NCBI GenBank assembly: GCA_035530615.1 | Contig: DATKUL010000003.1 | Coordinates: 248,001 to 312,000 of the forward strand | Direction of reading: 5' to 3' | Source: Candidatus Paceibacterota bacterium | Lineage (GTDB): Bacteria > Actinomycetota > Actinomycetes > Nanopelagicales > Nanopelagicaceae | Length of the DNA: 64,000 nucleotides | In this document: one piece after another, positions 21,098-30,425 of the stretch | Layout: the number at the start of each line of letters is the position of its first letter | Position numbering within the stretch: position 1 is the stretch's first letter | The notes under the pieces: generated by a model | What the model saw: the letters and a program-made list of their open reading frames with translations, nothing else | What the model was told of the DNA's origin: nothing | Databases searched by the model: none | Made by a program: the position numbers and the translations under genes

Positions 21098-21214
21098 AAG
21101 ATTGAGCGTGATTTTAGCTTAAGAATCGGATCCGCTCTTAAATCGTTTGCCACTGGTTGCAACCAATTGCCAGCGCCAGTGGTGCGAGATTAATTTTTCA
21201 CTAGGGTAAGCCGT

Positions 21215-22393
21215 ATGAGGACTTCAGTGATTGTGGCGGGTGCACGTACTCCTATTGGGCGATTGAATGGAAGTTTAAGTGGTTTGAGTTCGACTGACTT
21301 GGGCGGGATCGCAATCAAGTCGGCAGTTGAACGTGCAGGTATCTCCCCAGATCAAGTTCAATATGTCGTCATGGGCCAGGTCCTTCAAGCTGGTGTCGGA
21401 CAAGGGCCGGCAAGACAAGCCGCCATTAAAGGTGGTTTGCCAATGGATGTTCCCTCTGTCGTCGTGAATAAGGTTTGCCTCTCAGGGCTGAATGCGATCG
21501 CTTTAGCAGATCAACTTATTCGAGCGGGCGAGTACGAAGTGATTGTTGCGGGTGGCATGGAGTCAATGACAAATGCGCCACACATACTGATGAATTCTCG
21601 AGTTGGTTTCAAACTTGGCGACGCCACCTTAAAGGATTCAATGATCTTTGATGGTCTTTTTTGCAGTGTGGAGCAAATTGGAATGGGCGAAAGTACGGAG
21701 AAATACAACCCGAAGTTTTCGATGACTCGGGAAGTTCAGGATGAGTTTGCATTTCAGTCTCAACAGCGTGCGGCAAAGGCGCAATCTAGTGGCGTATTCG
21801 AAGCGGAAATCGTTCCGGTAGAACTCAAGGATCGCAAAGGAAATGTAACGCGCTTCGCCATGGATGAGGGCATCCGCGGGGAGACTTCATTAGAAGAATT
21901 GTCAAAACTCAAGCCGGTTTTCTCGCCAACTGGCACCATCACTGCCGGATCCTCATCCCAGATTTCAGATGGTGCTGCGGCGGTGGTCGTGATGTTGAAA
22001 GAAAGAGCCATCGAACTGGGCCTTAGTTGGCTCTGTGAAATCGGGGCGCAAGGCATGGTTGCCGGACCAGATGCGTCCCTGCATGAGCAACCTGCAAATG
22101 CGATCAAGTTGGCTGCGAAAAAAGAGGGAATCGGCCTAGATCAATTTGATTTTGTCGAGATAAATGAAGCCTTCGCGGCAGTCGGGATTGTTTCATCGAA
22201 TGCCTTGGGATTCACATCGGATTCGGTAAATGTCCATGGCGGAGCCATTGCAGTCGGACACCCCCTTGGGATGTCCGGGGCACGGCTAGTCTTGCATCTG
22301 GCTTATCAGCTCCGTAACAAGGGCAGCGGTTACGCAGTTGCGGCACTTTGCGGCGGCGGGGGTCAGGGAGACGCCTTAATCCTCAAGCGTTAA
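21215..22393 (+). CDS. Acetyl-CoA C-acetyltransferase (thiolase)
   Basis: This is a type II thiolase that condenses two acetyl-CoA to acetoacetyl-CoA or cleaves 3-ketoacyl-CoA. In 392 residues the nucleophilic Cys is in [12 protein letters not shown] (about residue 88), the catalytic His is in [16 protein letters not shown] (about 348), and the second Cys is in [11 protein letters not shown] near the end. The length and the [11 protein letters not shown] region are typical of PhaA/AtoB-like enzymes. It stands alone downstream of tRNA-Tyr. Whether it works in synthesis or degradation is not shown by its neighbours. Confidence 0.93.
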   Translation: MRTSVIVAGARTPIGRLNGSLSGLSSTDLGGIAIKSAVERAGISPDQVQYVVMGQVLQAGVGQGPARQAAIKGGLPMDVPSVVVNKVCLSGLNAIALADQLIRAGEYEVIVAGGMESMTNAPHILMNSRVGFKLGDATLKDSMIFDGLFCSVEQIGMGESTEKYNPKFSMTREVQDEFAFQSQQRAAKAQSSGVFEAEIVPVELKDRKGNVTRFAMDEGIRGETSLEELSKLKPVFSPTGTITAGSSSQISDGAAAVVVMLKERAIELGLSWLCEIGAQGMVAGPDASLHEQPANAIKLAAKKEGIGLDQFDFVEINEAFAAVGIVSSNALGFTSDSVNVHGGAIAVGHPLGMSGARLVLHLAYQLRNKGSGYAVAALCGGGGQGDALILKR

Positions 22394-22412
22394 ACCTTTA
22401 GTTTTAGAGTTG

Positions 22413-22447
22413 CTCGACAGTAAAGTCCGACTCTGTTCTCTGTCGAG
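22413..22447 (+). terminator. Possible terminator hairpin after the thiolase gene
   Basis: CTCGACAG at 22413-22420 is the exact reverse complement of CTGTCGAG at 22440-22447, 20 bases after the thiolase stop. The loop is 19 nt and only TTCTTC follows, so it is a weak intrinsic terminator at best; a role as an operator is also possible. Confidence 0.4.
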
Positions 22448-22545
22448 TTCTTCAAGGGTCACTCCGGGTGCTCGGCGAGGTCCATGTCGACGAGTCCAGT
22501 CACATTAGTGATAGGAGCCAGGGGTTGCCAGAGTTAGGATGAGGT

Positions 22546-23421
22546 ATGAGTAAGTCATTGGCTGTCGTTTGCACGCTGGAAAATCCCTATCAGTTAGTTG
22601 CAGCGGAGGGTGGGCGTTATTTCGCAATACCAGGACTGAACACCCTTACTGATGCGTTACACCTTCGTTTATCTGAACTACGTGGTTTTGTGAACGGCAC
22701 GCTTGGAGTAGAAGTAAACGGGATATTGCAAGCGCCAATGGCAACGGAGACTGAAATTTGGGGTGCGGGGGTTACATACCTGCGCTCGCGTGATGCGCGC
22801 AAAGAAGAAAGTGGTGTTCCTGATGTTTATCAACGCGTCTATGAAGCCGATCGCCCAGAATTATTTTATAAAGGTAATGCGCGGAGAACTGTTGGCGACG
22901 GAGCAGATATTGGAATCCGTGCTGATTCGGGTTCATCTGTACCCGAACCTGAAGTGGCGATCGTTATTAATCGTTTCCAGGAAGTTATTGGATTGACCAT
23001 TTGTAATGATATGACTGCCAGAACTATTGAGGGTGAGAACCCACTCTATTTATCACAAGCAAAGATTTACGTGGGGTCAACTTCACTAGGGCCCACCATT
23101 AAACCTTTCTGGGATATTAGCGAACCAAAAGGAATTGGGATCTCTGCCAATATTCAACGAGGAGCGGATGTAGTTTGGCTGGCACAGACTTCTTTAGCCG
23201 CTCTGCACCGCAGTTTTGACGATCTCGTTTCCTATCTGTTCAGGTGCCAGGTATTTCCTGATGGGGTAATTCTTTCTACAGGTACCGGAATTGTTCCGCC
23301 ACTGGATGTTTCTCTTGAAGTGGGGGATATCGTATCTATTTCCGTTGACGAAGTTGGAACTTTGACCAATGAGGTTGCGCTTATTCCATTAGATATACAT
23401 AAGGTTACTTTAGATATTTAA
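22546..23421 (+). CDS. Fumarylacetoacetate hydrolase-family enzyme, 2-keto-3-deoxy-sugar-acid dehydratase-like
   Basis: This 291-residue protein has the FAH fold. The metal site is seen in VPEPEVAIVIN (two Glu) and in ICNDMTARTIEGENP (Asp). The blocks GVTYLRSRDAR, YEADRPELFYKGN and NPLYLSQAKIYVGSTSLGP resemble, from memory, the 2-dehydro-3-deoxy-D-arabinonate dehydratase branch more than fumarylacetoacetases. FAH relatives also hydrolyse 2,4-diketo-3-deoxy acids in the fucose and rhamnose pathways. GAGGT lies four bases before the ATG. It heads the sugar-acid island and is followed 70 nt later by an amidohydrolase. The substrate is not settled. Confidence 0.82.
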   Translation: MSKSLAVVCTLENPYQLVAAEGGRYFAIPGLNTLTDALHLRLSELRGFVNGTLGVEVNGILQAPMATETEIWGAGVTYLRSRDARKEESGVPDVYQRVYEADRPELFYKGNARRTVGDGADIGIRADSGSSVPEPEVAIVINRFQEVIGLTICNDMTARTIEGENPLYLSQAKIYVGSTSLGPTIKPFWDISEPKGIGISANIQRGADVVWLAQTSLAALHRSFDDLVSYLFRCQVFPDGVILSTGTGIVPPLDVSLEVGDIVSISVDEVGTLTNEVALIPLDIHKVTLDI

Positions 23422-23491
23422 GTCAGATGTTTGACCTGCCACCTCAAGTCGTAACCCGATTTCTGGGTGTGATTATGTTAAAGTTTCATGC

Positions 23492-25090
23492 ATGATTGAT
23501 CTTGCCATTCGCAATGGTTGGATCATCGATGGGACAACAAGAGAGCGGTTTCGAGCAGATCTTGGGGTAGTTGACGGGAAGATCATCGAGATTGGCAGGG
23601 TGTCGGCCGCAGATCGAGAGATTGATGCGGAAGGATTAATTGTTTCACCTGGTTTTGTTGACCCGCATAGCCATTCAGATTTCACACTCCATACAAATCG
23701 CGATTCCCATAGCACAATTCGTCAAGGTGTCACGACCGAAGTTGTTGGCAATTGTGGATTTTCGAATGCTCCGGTGACGGATCAATCCGTGTCCTCCACG
23801 GTCGCCAGGATGCGAGCCTATGCTTATACCGGTGATGTTGATTGGCGTACATTTGGAGAATATTTAGTAAGCCTCGAGACTGGTGGTATTACTGCGAACG
23901 TCGCCTGTTTTGTCGGACATAATTCTGTCCGAGCTGCAGCAGGATTGATAGGAGACGAGCCGGTCACCGATACTCACCTAAAGAGAATGGCGGGATTTAT
24001 TGCAGAAGCTATGGAGTCGGGTGCACTGGGTCTCTCAACCGGATTGGAGTTTACCCCCGGACTTTTTTGCAAGACGAACGAACTCGAGTATTTGGTAAAG
24101 GAAGTTGGACGTCATAATGGGATCTACACCAGCCATGTGCGGAATCGTGATTCAGCAATATTCGAATCTATACAAGAATTTCTCGACCTTGCCAAAATAG
24201 GCAATGTTGCAGCGCAAATATCGCATTTTAATGTACGACATGATACGAATGCGCCTAAGGATGCTTGGAATCGTGCAGTTGGAATGATGATGAAAGCAAG
24301 AGCCGAAGGAATGGATGTTGAAGCAGACACGACCCCGTTCCGAACCGGCATCGGTGTAATGACCGCGATTTTGCCGGAGTGGCTAGTTAATGATGGTTAT
24401 GAGGAGGTCGCTCGAGCATTAAAAAATAATTTGGTTCGGGATCGACTCCGTGGTGAGTGTGATCGTTACTGGCGTTTTATTCATAAGGGTCAGTGGGATC
24501 GCGTGCGATTGTCCAGTAGCCCCAGTTTTCCGGAGTTAGGTGGTTTGGCGTTCCCTGACATAGCAAAAATCATGAAGAAAGATGAATGGGAATGTTACTT
24601 CGATATCTTGATGGCGGCAGGACCCGCCATGGATGAGTTAATTCTGGTAGGTGAACTCTTTACGGAGGAACATTTAGCGGAGATGACCTCTCACCCGGAA
24701 TTCAGTCTGGGGGTCGATGGGTACACGAGTGTTGACCATGGCCCACTGAGCGAGGTAACAGTAAGTCAGCATCCATACTGTGGTCATATTGAGTATCTTG
24801 CACATCATGTCCGTGATATGAAAACACTAACGCTTGAAAATGCGATCCATAAGATGACGGCTAAACCTGCTGCCAGATTCGGACTGGCTAATCGCGGGGA
24901 AATACGAAAAGGGAATTTTGCAGATCTAGTTATTTTTGATGCTGCAAATGTGAGGAGTAGATCAACTATTGAAGAGCCGCGTGTCTATCCCGAGGGAATC
25001 CGCCTTGTGGTCGTGAATGGCGTGGTTGTCGTTGATAATGGCATTCATACGGGCAAACGACCAGGGCAAGTCTTAAGACGCGTCTCTTAA
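23492..25090 (+). CDS. D-aminoacylase-like (N-acyl-D-amino-acid deacylase family) amidohydrolase
   Basis: This is a 532-residue amidohydrolase of the N-acyl-D-amino-acid deacylase family, zinc enzymes that cut an acyl group or related amide from a D-configured amine. The metal motif GFVDPHSHSDF lies near residue 58, the family's VVGNCGFSNAPV near residue 84, and further His ligands are likely in YTSHVRN and ISHFN. The C-terminal region returns to the composite beta-sandwich (NFADLVIFD). No Shine-Dalgarno is seen; TAAAGT seven bases before the ATG may be a -10 box for leaderless transcription. Its place among sugar-acid genes hints at an N-acyl amino sugar acid or similar substrate, which is inference. 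Confidence 0.85.
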   Translation: MIDLAIRNGWIIDGTTRERFRADLGVVDGKIIEIGRVSAADREIDAEGLIVSPGFVDPHSHSDFTLHTNRDSHSTIRQGVTTEVVGNCGFSNAPVTDQSVSSTVARMRAYAYTGDVDWRTFGEYLVSLETGGITANVACFVGHNSVRAAAGLIGDEPVTDTHLKRMAGFIAEAMESGALGLSTGLEFTPGLFCKTNELEYLVKEVGRHNGIYTSHVRNRDSAIFESIQEFLDLAKIGNVAAQISHFNVRHDTNAPKDAWNRAVGMMMKARAEGMDVEADTTPFRTGIGVMTAILPEWLVNDGYEEVARALKNNLVRDRLRGECDRYWRFIHKGQWDRVRLSSSPSFPELGGLAFPDIAKIMKKDEWECYFDILMAAGPAMDELILVGELFTEEHLAEMTSHPEFSLGVDGYTSVDHGPLSEVTVSQHPYCGHIEYLAHHVRDMKTLTLENAIHKMTAKPAARFGLANRGEIRKGNFADLVIFDAANVRSRSTIEEPRVYPEGIRLVVVNGVVVVDNGIHTGKRPGQVLRRVS

Positions 25091-25152
25091 CATCTATCAT
25101 TTCCATTGTGAGTCGAAGTTTTCTAAAATTACCAAGAAACTAATTTTGCCAC

Positions 25153-25923
25153 TCATTCTGTATGAGAGAGGATTGAGGAAAGGAAATCCCGAGTTCTTTG
25201 CTGCTTAGGTGCATCAAAAAGTGCATTAGGTTCGCCTTGTTCGATAATTTTCCCATAATCCATAAAAATTACTCGATCGGCAGCTTGTCTCACGAAACCC
25301 ATTTCATGGGTGACGACGAGCATTGTCATGCCTGCAATAGCGAGGTTTCGCATAACGGCGAGTACCTCTCCGACAATCTCTGGGTCAAGCGCGCTAGTTG
25401 CTTCATCAAAGAGCATCACCTTTGGATTCATTGCTAGGGCTCTAGCAATTGCCACACGCTGTTGCTGCCCACCAGACAGTTCTTCAGGGTATTGGTCAGC
25501 TTTCTCTGATAGTCCTACTTGTTGGAGGAGCCGGATAGCCTTTTCTTCGTAGATCTCCGGTTTCTCTTTTAGCACGAATTTTGGGCCAGCCACAATATTT
25601 TGTCGTGCAGTCATATGGGGGAACAAATTGAATTGTTGGAAGACCATTCCGACTTGCGTTCGCAGATGTGCGATCTTTGTGGTGGAAATCTTTGACGAAT
25701 CTCTGTCATCAACAGAAACTTGCTCTCCATTAATCGTTATTGATCCATGGTCAGGTATTTCTAAGTAATTTATACAACGCAGAAGAGTTGATTTGCCACT
25801 TCCAGATGGGCCAATAATTCCAATGACTTCTCCCTGCTTAACAGTCATTGAAAAGGAATCCAAAACTAAATTGTCTCCAAAACTTTTGGAGAGATTCTGG
25901 ACCTCAATCATTGGAGTTGTCAC
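25153..25923 (-). CDS. Polar amino-acid-type ABC transporter ATP-binding protein
   Basis: This is the ATPase of a GlnQ/HisP-type importer, 256 residues. Walker A is GPSGSGKS, the Q-loop lies in [13 protein letters not shown], the signature is [14 protein letters not shown], Walker B is [14 protein letters not shown], and the switch His is in VTHEMGF. It is the last gene of a minus-strand set with the permease (four-base overlap) and the binding protein. It converges with the amidohydrolase gene. The subfamily usually carries polar amino acids, but members for other small acids exist, and the surrounding catabolic genes suggest this one may do so. Confidence 0.95.
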   Translation of the reverse strand: MTTPMIEVQNLSKSFGDNLVLDSFSMTVKQGEVIGIIGPSGSGKSTLLRCINYLEIPDHGSITINGEQVSVDDRDSSKISTTKIAHLRTQVGMVFQQFNLFPHMTARQNIVAGPKFVLKEKPEIYEEKAIRLLQQVGLSEKADQYPEELSGGQQQRVAIARALAMNPKVMLFDEATSALDPEIVGEVLAVMRNLAIAGMTMLVVTHEMGFVRQAADRVIFMDYGKIIEQGEPNALFDAPKQQRTRDFLSSILSHTE

Positions 25924-26624
25924 GATGCCACCTTCTGAGAGGTAATTTTATTAGTTGGCTTCTTCCGTGTGTACCCGTTCTTCATTCGTTTCTCCAAGTA
26001 GGTCACAAGCAGGATTGCCGGATATCCAACAAGAAAGTACAGTATAAAAACCATGGTGTAGATAGTCATATAGTCATAGGTGCCAGCTGCAATTATCTGT
26101 CCTTTAAACATCAACTCTTGAATGGTCAGAACTGAAGCGAGGGAGGTGTCCTTGAACAGGGAAACTACATAGTTACCTAGGCTGGGTATAAGGGTTCTAA
26201 AAGCTTGCGGAAATATCACACGCGCCATTGCAACCGACGGCTTCATGCCTATGGCCGCAGCCGCATCGCGCTGGCCCTTTGGCACGGCTTCAATTCCTCC
26301 TCGGTAAACCTCAGAGAGATATGCACTCACATTTAACGAGAGCCCAATATAGGCCGCGGCTAACGGAGAAAGTCGAATACCTACAAACGGCAGAGCGTAG
26401 TAGATAAAAATCAATTGAACCAAGAGGGGGGTGGATCGGATCACAGTCACATACGCTCCTACAAAGAAACGTAAGACTCGACGCTTCGACATTCTCGAGA
26501 GGGCGACGATCACTCCAAATACTAAACTTGTCGCGCCACAGATGATAGTTAAAAAGATCGTCATTAAAAGCCCGATGGATAAACCACCTAAGGCGGCTCG
26601 CGCATTTTCAATATTAAAGAGCAC
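25920..26624 (-). CDS. Polar amino-acid-type ABC transporter permease
   Basis: This is a HisM/GlnP-type integral membrane component with about five helices. The EAA-loop signature is in [16 protein letters not shown], which contacts the ATPase. The frame is open to 26684, but the upstream part overlaps a 10-bp hairpin. The GTG at 26624, preceded by GGAAGGA, gives a 234-residue protein of normal size and was chosen. Only one permease is present, so a homodimer is expected. It overlaps the ATPase gene by four bases. Confidence 0.92.
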   Translation of the reverse strand: MLFNIENARAALGGLSIGLLMTIFLTIICGATSLVFGVIVALSRMSKRRVLRFFVGAYVTVIRSTPLLVQLIFIYYALPFVGIRLSPLAAAYIGLSLNVSAYLSEVYRGGIEAVPKGQRDAAAAIGMKPSVAMARVIFPQAFRTLIPSLGNYVVSLFKDTSLASVLTIQELMFKGQIIAAGTYDYMTIYTMVFILYFLVGYPAILLVTYLEKRMKNGYTRKKPTNKITSQKVAS

Positions 26625-26652
26625 CAAATTCCTTCCCGAACACAAATAATGC

Positions 26653-26684
26653 GTGTGGCAAGCCTGTGAAAAGACTTGCCACAC
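26653..26684 (-). promoter_or_regulatory. Intercistronic mRNA hairpin between binding protein and permease genes
   Basis: GTGTGGCAAG (26653-26662) and CTTGCCACAC (26675-26684) form a perfect 10-bp stem with a 12-nt loop, 15 bases after the stop of the solute-binding protein. No T run follows on the minus strand. Hairpins in this position commonly raise the amount of binding-protein mRNA relative to the permease; that role here is inferred. Confidence 0.65.
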
Positions 26685-26699
26685 TCATTATTTCTCGAT

Positions 26700-27650
26700 T
26701 TACGGTTTGTAAGCAGGCATAAATAGGTTGTCGCCGTCGCCCAGCCCATATTTTGAAAGGATCGCGGTGACGATGCCATGGTCACGCAGTTCCGCTAGCG
26801 CACGCGAATACGCACCAATCAAGGTGCAATCTGCAGGGCGCATCGCAAACTTTGCATCTCCATCTTGGAACTCCGCTGGAGGATTTGTCCCCTTGCTGAG
26901 AACCTTTATCGCATTCTTGGGATTAGCAACGTTGTAGGCGCCAATTTTTGGACCATCCTCTACTAGAACATCGACTTTTTCTGACACCAATCCTTGGAAC
27001 TCTGTTTCAGAGCTTTCGAAAACAGTTAAAGCAACTTTTGGAGTCAGTTTGGCTAAGAATTCAGCCGTATAGGATCCATTAATAGCTCCGACCCTTACGC
27101 CACTCTTTTGCAGATCAGCCCAGGTCTTAATATTCTTAGGGTTATCTTTGGTCACTCCGAGAGTTGTGCCATACCACCAGGCTGGTGTCGTGAACGCGAT
27201 GCTTTTTAGCCTGCCAGGATTTTCATGGATATCGCCCGCGATTACGTCAATTCTTTTAGAGAGGAGCGCAGGAATCATTGCAGGCCATTGCAACATCACA
27301 TTCGTAATTTTTTTGATGCCAATATATTTAAGAACGGCAATGTTGATGTCATAGTCGATACCAGTTAATTTGCCATTTTCTGTGTACATATAAGGTGCCG
27401 CGTTATAGACACCCAGTTTGATACCAGAATCGACAGCTCTCTGATACGAGCCATCTCGGCACGCTAGATTGGGAAGTGAGCCGGCTAAGGGCGTCCATCC
27501 CATAGCGGTAAAGAAGTCATAATCAATGTCGGCTCTGGTGGCAGAAGTAGCAGGACCAACGCCATTAAAAATCATTGAAGCACCGATCAAGATTGTTGAG
27601 CCGATTAACGCAAACTTTGATTTCTTTGAACTTAATCTTTTGGAGAACAT
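26700..27650 (-). CDS. Polar amino-acid-type ABC transporter substrate-binding protein
   Basis: This is a periplasmic-type family 3 solute-binding protein, 316 residues from the ATG at 27650, which follows GAGAGG. The open frame reaches 27731, but the added residues are not signal-like. The N-terminus has a positive stretch (MFSKRLSSKKSK), a hydrophobic core to about residue 33 and an Ala/Thr-rich cleavage region; no lipobox Cys is visible. The mature part shows the fold's TGIDYDINIAVLKYIGI and VGAINGSYTAEFLAKL. The protein should deliver the substrate of the island to the importer. Confidence 0.93.
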   Translation of the reverse strand: MFSKRLSSKKSKFALIGSTILIGASMIFNGVGPATSATRADIDYDFFTAMGWTPLAGSLPNLACRDGSYQRAVDSGIKLGVYNAAPYMYTENGKLTGIDYDINIAVLKYIGIKKITNVMLQWPAMIPALLSKRIDVIAGDIHENPGRLKSIAFTTPAWWYGTTLGVTKDNPKNIKTWADLQKSGVRVGAINGSYTAEFLAKLTPKVALTVFESSETEFQGLVSEKVDVLVEDGPKIGAYNVANPKNAIKVLSKGTNPPAEFQDGDAKFAMRPADCTLIGAYSRALAELRDHGIVTAILSKYGLGDGDNLFMPAYKP

Positions 27651-27745
27651 CTGATCCTCTCTCTGTTGATGAAGAAGTGACCCAAAGCACGATGACGGGA
27701 AGTTTCGCCTTTCTTCCCTGAGGGGTGTCATCGAAACCGCGGGAG

Positions 27746-27774
27746 TTGCTAAACGCTGACAGATTATCTATAAT
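27746..27774 (+). promoter_or_regulatory. Sigma70-type promoter of the dehydratase operon
   Basis: TTGCTA at 27746-27751 and a perfect TATAAT at 27769-27774 are separated by 17 bases, the ideal spacing. Transcription would start near 27781 and read into the enolase-superfamily gene at 27832. The -10 box lies inside the 24-bp palindrome, so a bound repressor would block RNA polymerase. Confidence 0.75.
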
Positions 27775-27780
27775 CTGTCA
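27757..27780. promoter_or_regulatory. 24-bp perfect palindromic operator
   Basis: TGACAGATTAT at 27757-27767 is followed by CT and by the exact reverse complement ATAATCTGTCA to 27780. The site lies between the divergent transporter operon and dehydratase operon and covers the -10 box. The likely binder is the GntR/FadR-type regulator encoded at 29024, which is inferred from linkage. No second copy was noticed in the window. Confidence 0.8.
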
Positions 27781-27831
27781 AGGGATTCTCGAAGGATTCA
27801 AATACCGTCTTCTTAGGTTGGAGTACGACTT

Positions 27832-28965
27832 GTGAAAATCGTCCAAGTTGAGATTGCTGGGCTACGTGGAGCCACGCCTAAGGGTGGATGGAGCGCCGAA
27901 CTTGAACCGGAGAACGTTGTTCACACTTTGCTTGCCATTAAAACTGAGGGAGGAGTCGTTGGCGTTGGCAGTATCTTTACGAGCGATTCACTCGTTCGAA
28001 GTTCGCTAGAAGTTCTCCAGCCGCTCCTCATCGGCGAAACTGCCCTCGAACCGGAGAGAGTGAGCGAGAAACTTCATCAAAATACTTTCTGGCTAGGGCG
28101 CGGTGGCGCGATAACTCATACCATTAGCGGAATAGATACAGCATTATGGGATCTATTTGGAAAAATAACAGGTCAGCCTATTGGTCGTTTATTAGGCGGA
28201 CGTGTGCGCGAAAAAGTCATGCCTTATGCATCACTCTTAATGGAAGAACCTAAGAGCATGACCGAAAAGTTGCTCGGTTTGCGGAGTCAAGGGTTTCGAG
28301 CCTTCAAGATCGGCTGGGGAACATTTGGGCGAATTGATTCCTCTAATGATGAGTTACTTGTGAAGACAGCCAGGGAGGCAATTGGCGACGAATGCTTCCT
28401 AGCAGTCGATGCCGGAGGCAGTGACGCATATTGGCGCGGGAACCTAAATTGGGCGATTAATACCTCAAAAATGTTAAATGAGTACGCCGTTGACTGGTTT
28501 GAAGAAGCTCTGCGTCCGGACGACCTCCAGGACTTTAGGCAATTGCGAATTCAATCATCAGTTCCAATCTCAGGGGGCGAAGTATTGACTCGTCGACAGA
28601 GTTTTACTCCATTTCTAGTTTCCGGTGCTTTCGATATTATTCAACCAGATGTGACTAAAGTGGGTGGGATCAGCGAATTCCGGAGAATTGCACATACGGC
28701 GGATGAATTTGGTGTGCGAGTTATTCCTCATGGCTGGAACACAGCCATTGGTTTGGCCGTTGATCTACAACTTGCGTCAGCAATTCTGAGTGCAGATAAA
28801 GTGGAATATTGCACGGGCTCGGCTTATGTGGACGATCTGTCTGAGATGCCATGGAGGTTGGATGAGGACGGATTATTGGAAATCCCAACGCATCCAGGCA
28901 TTGGATTTAGTCTAGATCCTGAGAAAGTAGAGAGATACAGTGGCGTCCGCGGTTTTCTTGACTAA
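27832..28965 (+). CDS. Enolase-superfamily (mandelate racemase group) sugar-acid dehydratase or cycloisomerase
   Basis: This 377-residue protein has the capping domain and TIM barrel of the enolase superfamily. The metal ligands are Asp193 (LAVDAGG), Glu224 (WFEEAL) and Glu250 (ISGGE), spaced as in mandelate racemase from the second to the third. The general base His300 (IPHGW) and its partner Asp273 (QPDVTKVGG) are 27 residues apart, the mandelate racemase dyad. On the other face the usual KxK is KIG, keeping only Lys159. Such enzymes dehydrate aldonic or uronic acids to 2-keto-3-deoxy acids or open sugar-acid lactones. The substrate cannot be read from sequence. The start is GTG in the sequence GTGAAAATC, without a clear Shine-Dalgarno. 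Confidence 0.88.
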   Translation: MKIVQVEIAGLRGATPKGGWSAELEPENVVHTLLAIKTEGGVVGVGSIFTSDSLVRSSLEVLQPLLIGETALEPERVSEKLHQNTFWLGRGGAITHTISGIDTALWDLFGKITGQPIGRLLGGRVREKVMPYASLLMEEPKSMTEKLLGLRSQGFRAFKIGWGTFGRIDSSNDELLVKTAREAIGDECFLAVDAGGSDAYWRGNLNWAINTSKMLNEYAVDWFEEALRPDDLQDFRQLRIQSSVPISGGEVLTRRQSFTPFLVSGAFDIIQPDVTKVGGISEFRRIAHTADEFGVRVIPHGWNTAIGLAVDLQLASAILSADKVEYCTGSAYVDDLSEMPWRLDEDGLLEIPTHPGIGFSLDPEKVERYSGVRGFLD

Positions 28966-29023
28966 GACATTACAATAATTAAGTTAGTTGACTTATCACC
29001 TGAGTAGATGTTTCGAAAGGTAG

Positions 29024-29722
29024 TTGATTCTGGAAGTGACGACAAATTTTTTTGACGATGACACCAACTTAGATTTGTCCAGGAGTAGCCCACAAATACC
29101 TTCGCAAAGAAACCATGTGGCTCAAGTGTTGCGCGAAACGATAATTTCGGGCGTTTTGAAATCTGGAACGCAGCTCAAGCAAGATGAGGTCAGTAGAAAA
29201 TTCCGCTGTAGTCCAGGACCGGTGAGGGAGGCATTGCGCGATTTAGAAAGTGAAGGATTGGTGGCGCATTTCCAAAATCGCGGAGTCTTTGTGACGGAAA
29301 TTTCTAATCGGGAATTTTTAGAAATGCTTTTGCCAATCCGCTTAGTCCTAGAAAAATTTGCATTGAGAGATGCGACGGAAAAGTTTACACCTCAGGTGGT
29401 GGAGGCTCTTAAAACTCAAATCGAAATAATGAGACAAGGCGCAAAACTCAAGAATAAACAGATGGTGAATGAAGCTGATATTAAGTTTCATTACATAACA
29501 ATGGAAGTTGCGGCCAGCGATCAAACGTTGCAACTATGGGAGAGTGTGCTTTCGAGAGTTCGTCTACAGTTCTATCGCTTAGGTCCAACTCCTGGTATTT
29601 CAAAACAAGCAGCCCATCATCAAGGTCTCCTTGATATATTGCTTGCCGGTGACGCTGAAGCGATTGATTCTGCGTTGGAGACACATATAATTGGAACGGT
29701 TAGTAAAAGATTGAAAAACTAA
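29024..29722 (+). CDS. GntR family (FadR/FCD subfamily) transcriptional regulator
   Basis: The 232-residue protein has an N-terminal winged helix (LRETIISGVLKSGTQLKQDEVSRKF then GPVREALRDLESEGLV at about residues 37-85) and a C-terminal all-helical FCD ligand domain. The FCD metal residues appear as the Asp and His of ADIKFHYITMEVA and the later AHHQGLLDIL. FCD regulators typically sense sugar acids or other carboxylic acids and repress linked catabolic genes. The TTG at 29024 follows GAAAGG; a GTG four codons later is an alternative. It lies within the dehydratase operon and is the probable reader of the 24-bp operator. Confidence 0.92.
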   Translation: MILEVTTNFFDDDTNLDLSRSSPQIPSQRNHVAQVLRETIISGVLKSGTQLKQDEVSRKFRCSPGPVREALRDLESEGLVAHFQNRGVFVTEISNREFLEMLLPIRLVLEKFALRDATEKFTPQVVEALKTQIEIMRQGAKLKNKQMVNEADIKFHYITMEVAASDQTLQLWESVLSRVRLQFYRLGPTPGISKQAAHHQGLLDILLAGDAEAIDSALETHIIGTVSKRLKN

Positions 29723-29777
29723 GACCCTTTTATTCGGACCGTAGTCCCGAACTAACTTCTAGGAAGAGGAGCCAGCC

Positions 29778-30416
29778 TTGGGAAGTCTTGTTATAGCGGA
29801 TATAGTGTGCAATCGAATCATTCCAGTTATCACCTTGAATCGCGTGGAAGATGCTCAACCTCTGGCCGGCGCCCTTAAGGATGCTGGCATGAATGTTCTC
29901 GAAATTACTTTACGAACGAAGTCGGCTATGGACGCTCTTGAGATCTTGGCACAAGATCCCGAGCTTCTTGTGGGGGTCGGATCTGTCACTAACGTCAACC
30001 AATTAGAGAAGGCTCATTCACTAGGCGCAAAATTTGCAGTTTCACCCGGTATCCGAAGCAATTTAGTGATGGCAGCGCAGGAGTTGGGTCTTATTTATAT
30101 TCCAGGTGTGGCGACTGCAAGTGAGATTATGTTGGGCATAGATTGTGGTTTGAGCACATTGAAGTTTTTCCCCAGTGAAACTCTAGGAGGGGTGCCGGCC
30201 TTGAAGGCGATGTCGGCCCCGTTTCCAGAGATGTCCTTTATTCCAACGGGCGGAATAAATTCGGATAACGCTGGAAGCTATCTTGACCAGAAGAATGTTT
30301 TAGCCATTGGTGGTAGTTGGATGGTCTCCCCGAGCCTTATCGAGGCTAACAACTTCGATGAAATATCGAGGCTCGCAACGATTGCGATCAAACAGTTCGC
30401 AGTCGAACCCAAGTAG
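29778..30416 (+). CDS. eda: 2-keto-3-deoxy-6-phosphogluconate (KDPG/KDPGal) aldolase
   Basis: This class I aldolase splits a 2-keto-3-deoxy-6-phospho acid into pyruvate and glyceraldehyde 3-phosphate. The 212 residues show LEITLRTKSAM (catalytic Glu and phosphate-binding Arg) near residue 41 and the Schiff-base Lys in STLKFFPSE near 132, followed by FIPTGGI. The start is TTG at 29778 with AAGAGGAG six bases upstream. It is followed ten bases later by a KDG-type kinase, so the pair forms the lower end of an Entner-Doudoroff-like route. Confidence 0.94.
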   Translation: MGSLVIADIVCNRIIPVITLNRVEDAQPLAGALKDAGMNVLEITLRTKSAMDALEILAQDPELLVGVGSVTNVNQLEKAHSLGAKFAVSPGIRSNLVMAAQELGLIYIPGVATASEIMLGIDCGLSTLKFFPSETLGGVPALKAMSAPFPEMSFIPTGGINSDNAGSYLDQKNVLAIGGSWMVSPSLIEANNFDEISRLATIAIKQFAVEPK

Positions 30417-30425
30417 AGAGAGAAA

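Noticed and set aside
20954-21193. 79-codon frame through the tRNA-Tyr gene
   Set aside because: It runs through a complete tRNA and has no similarity to any protein family.
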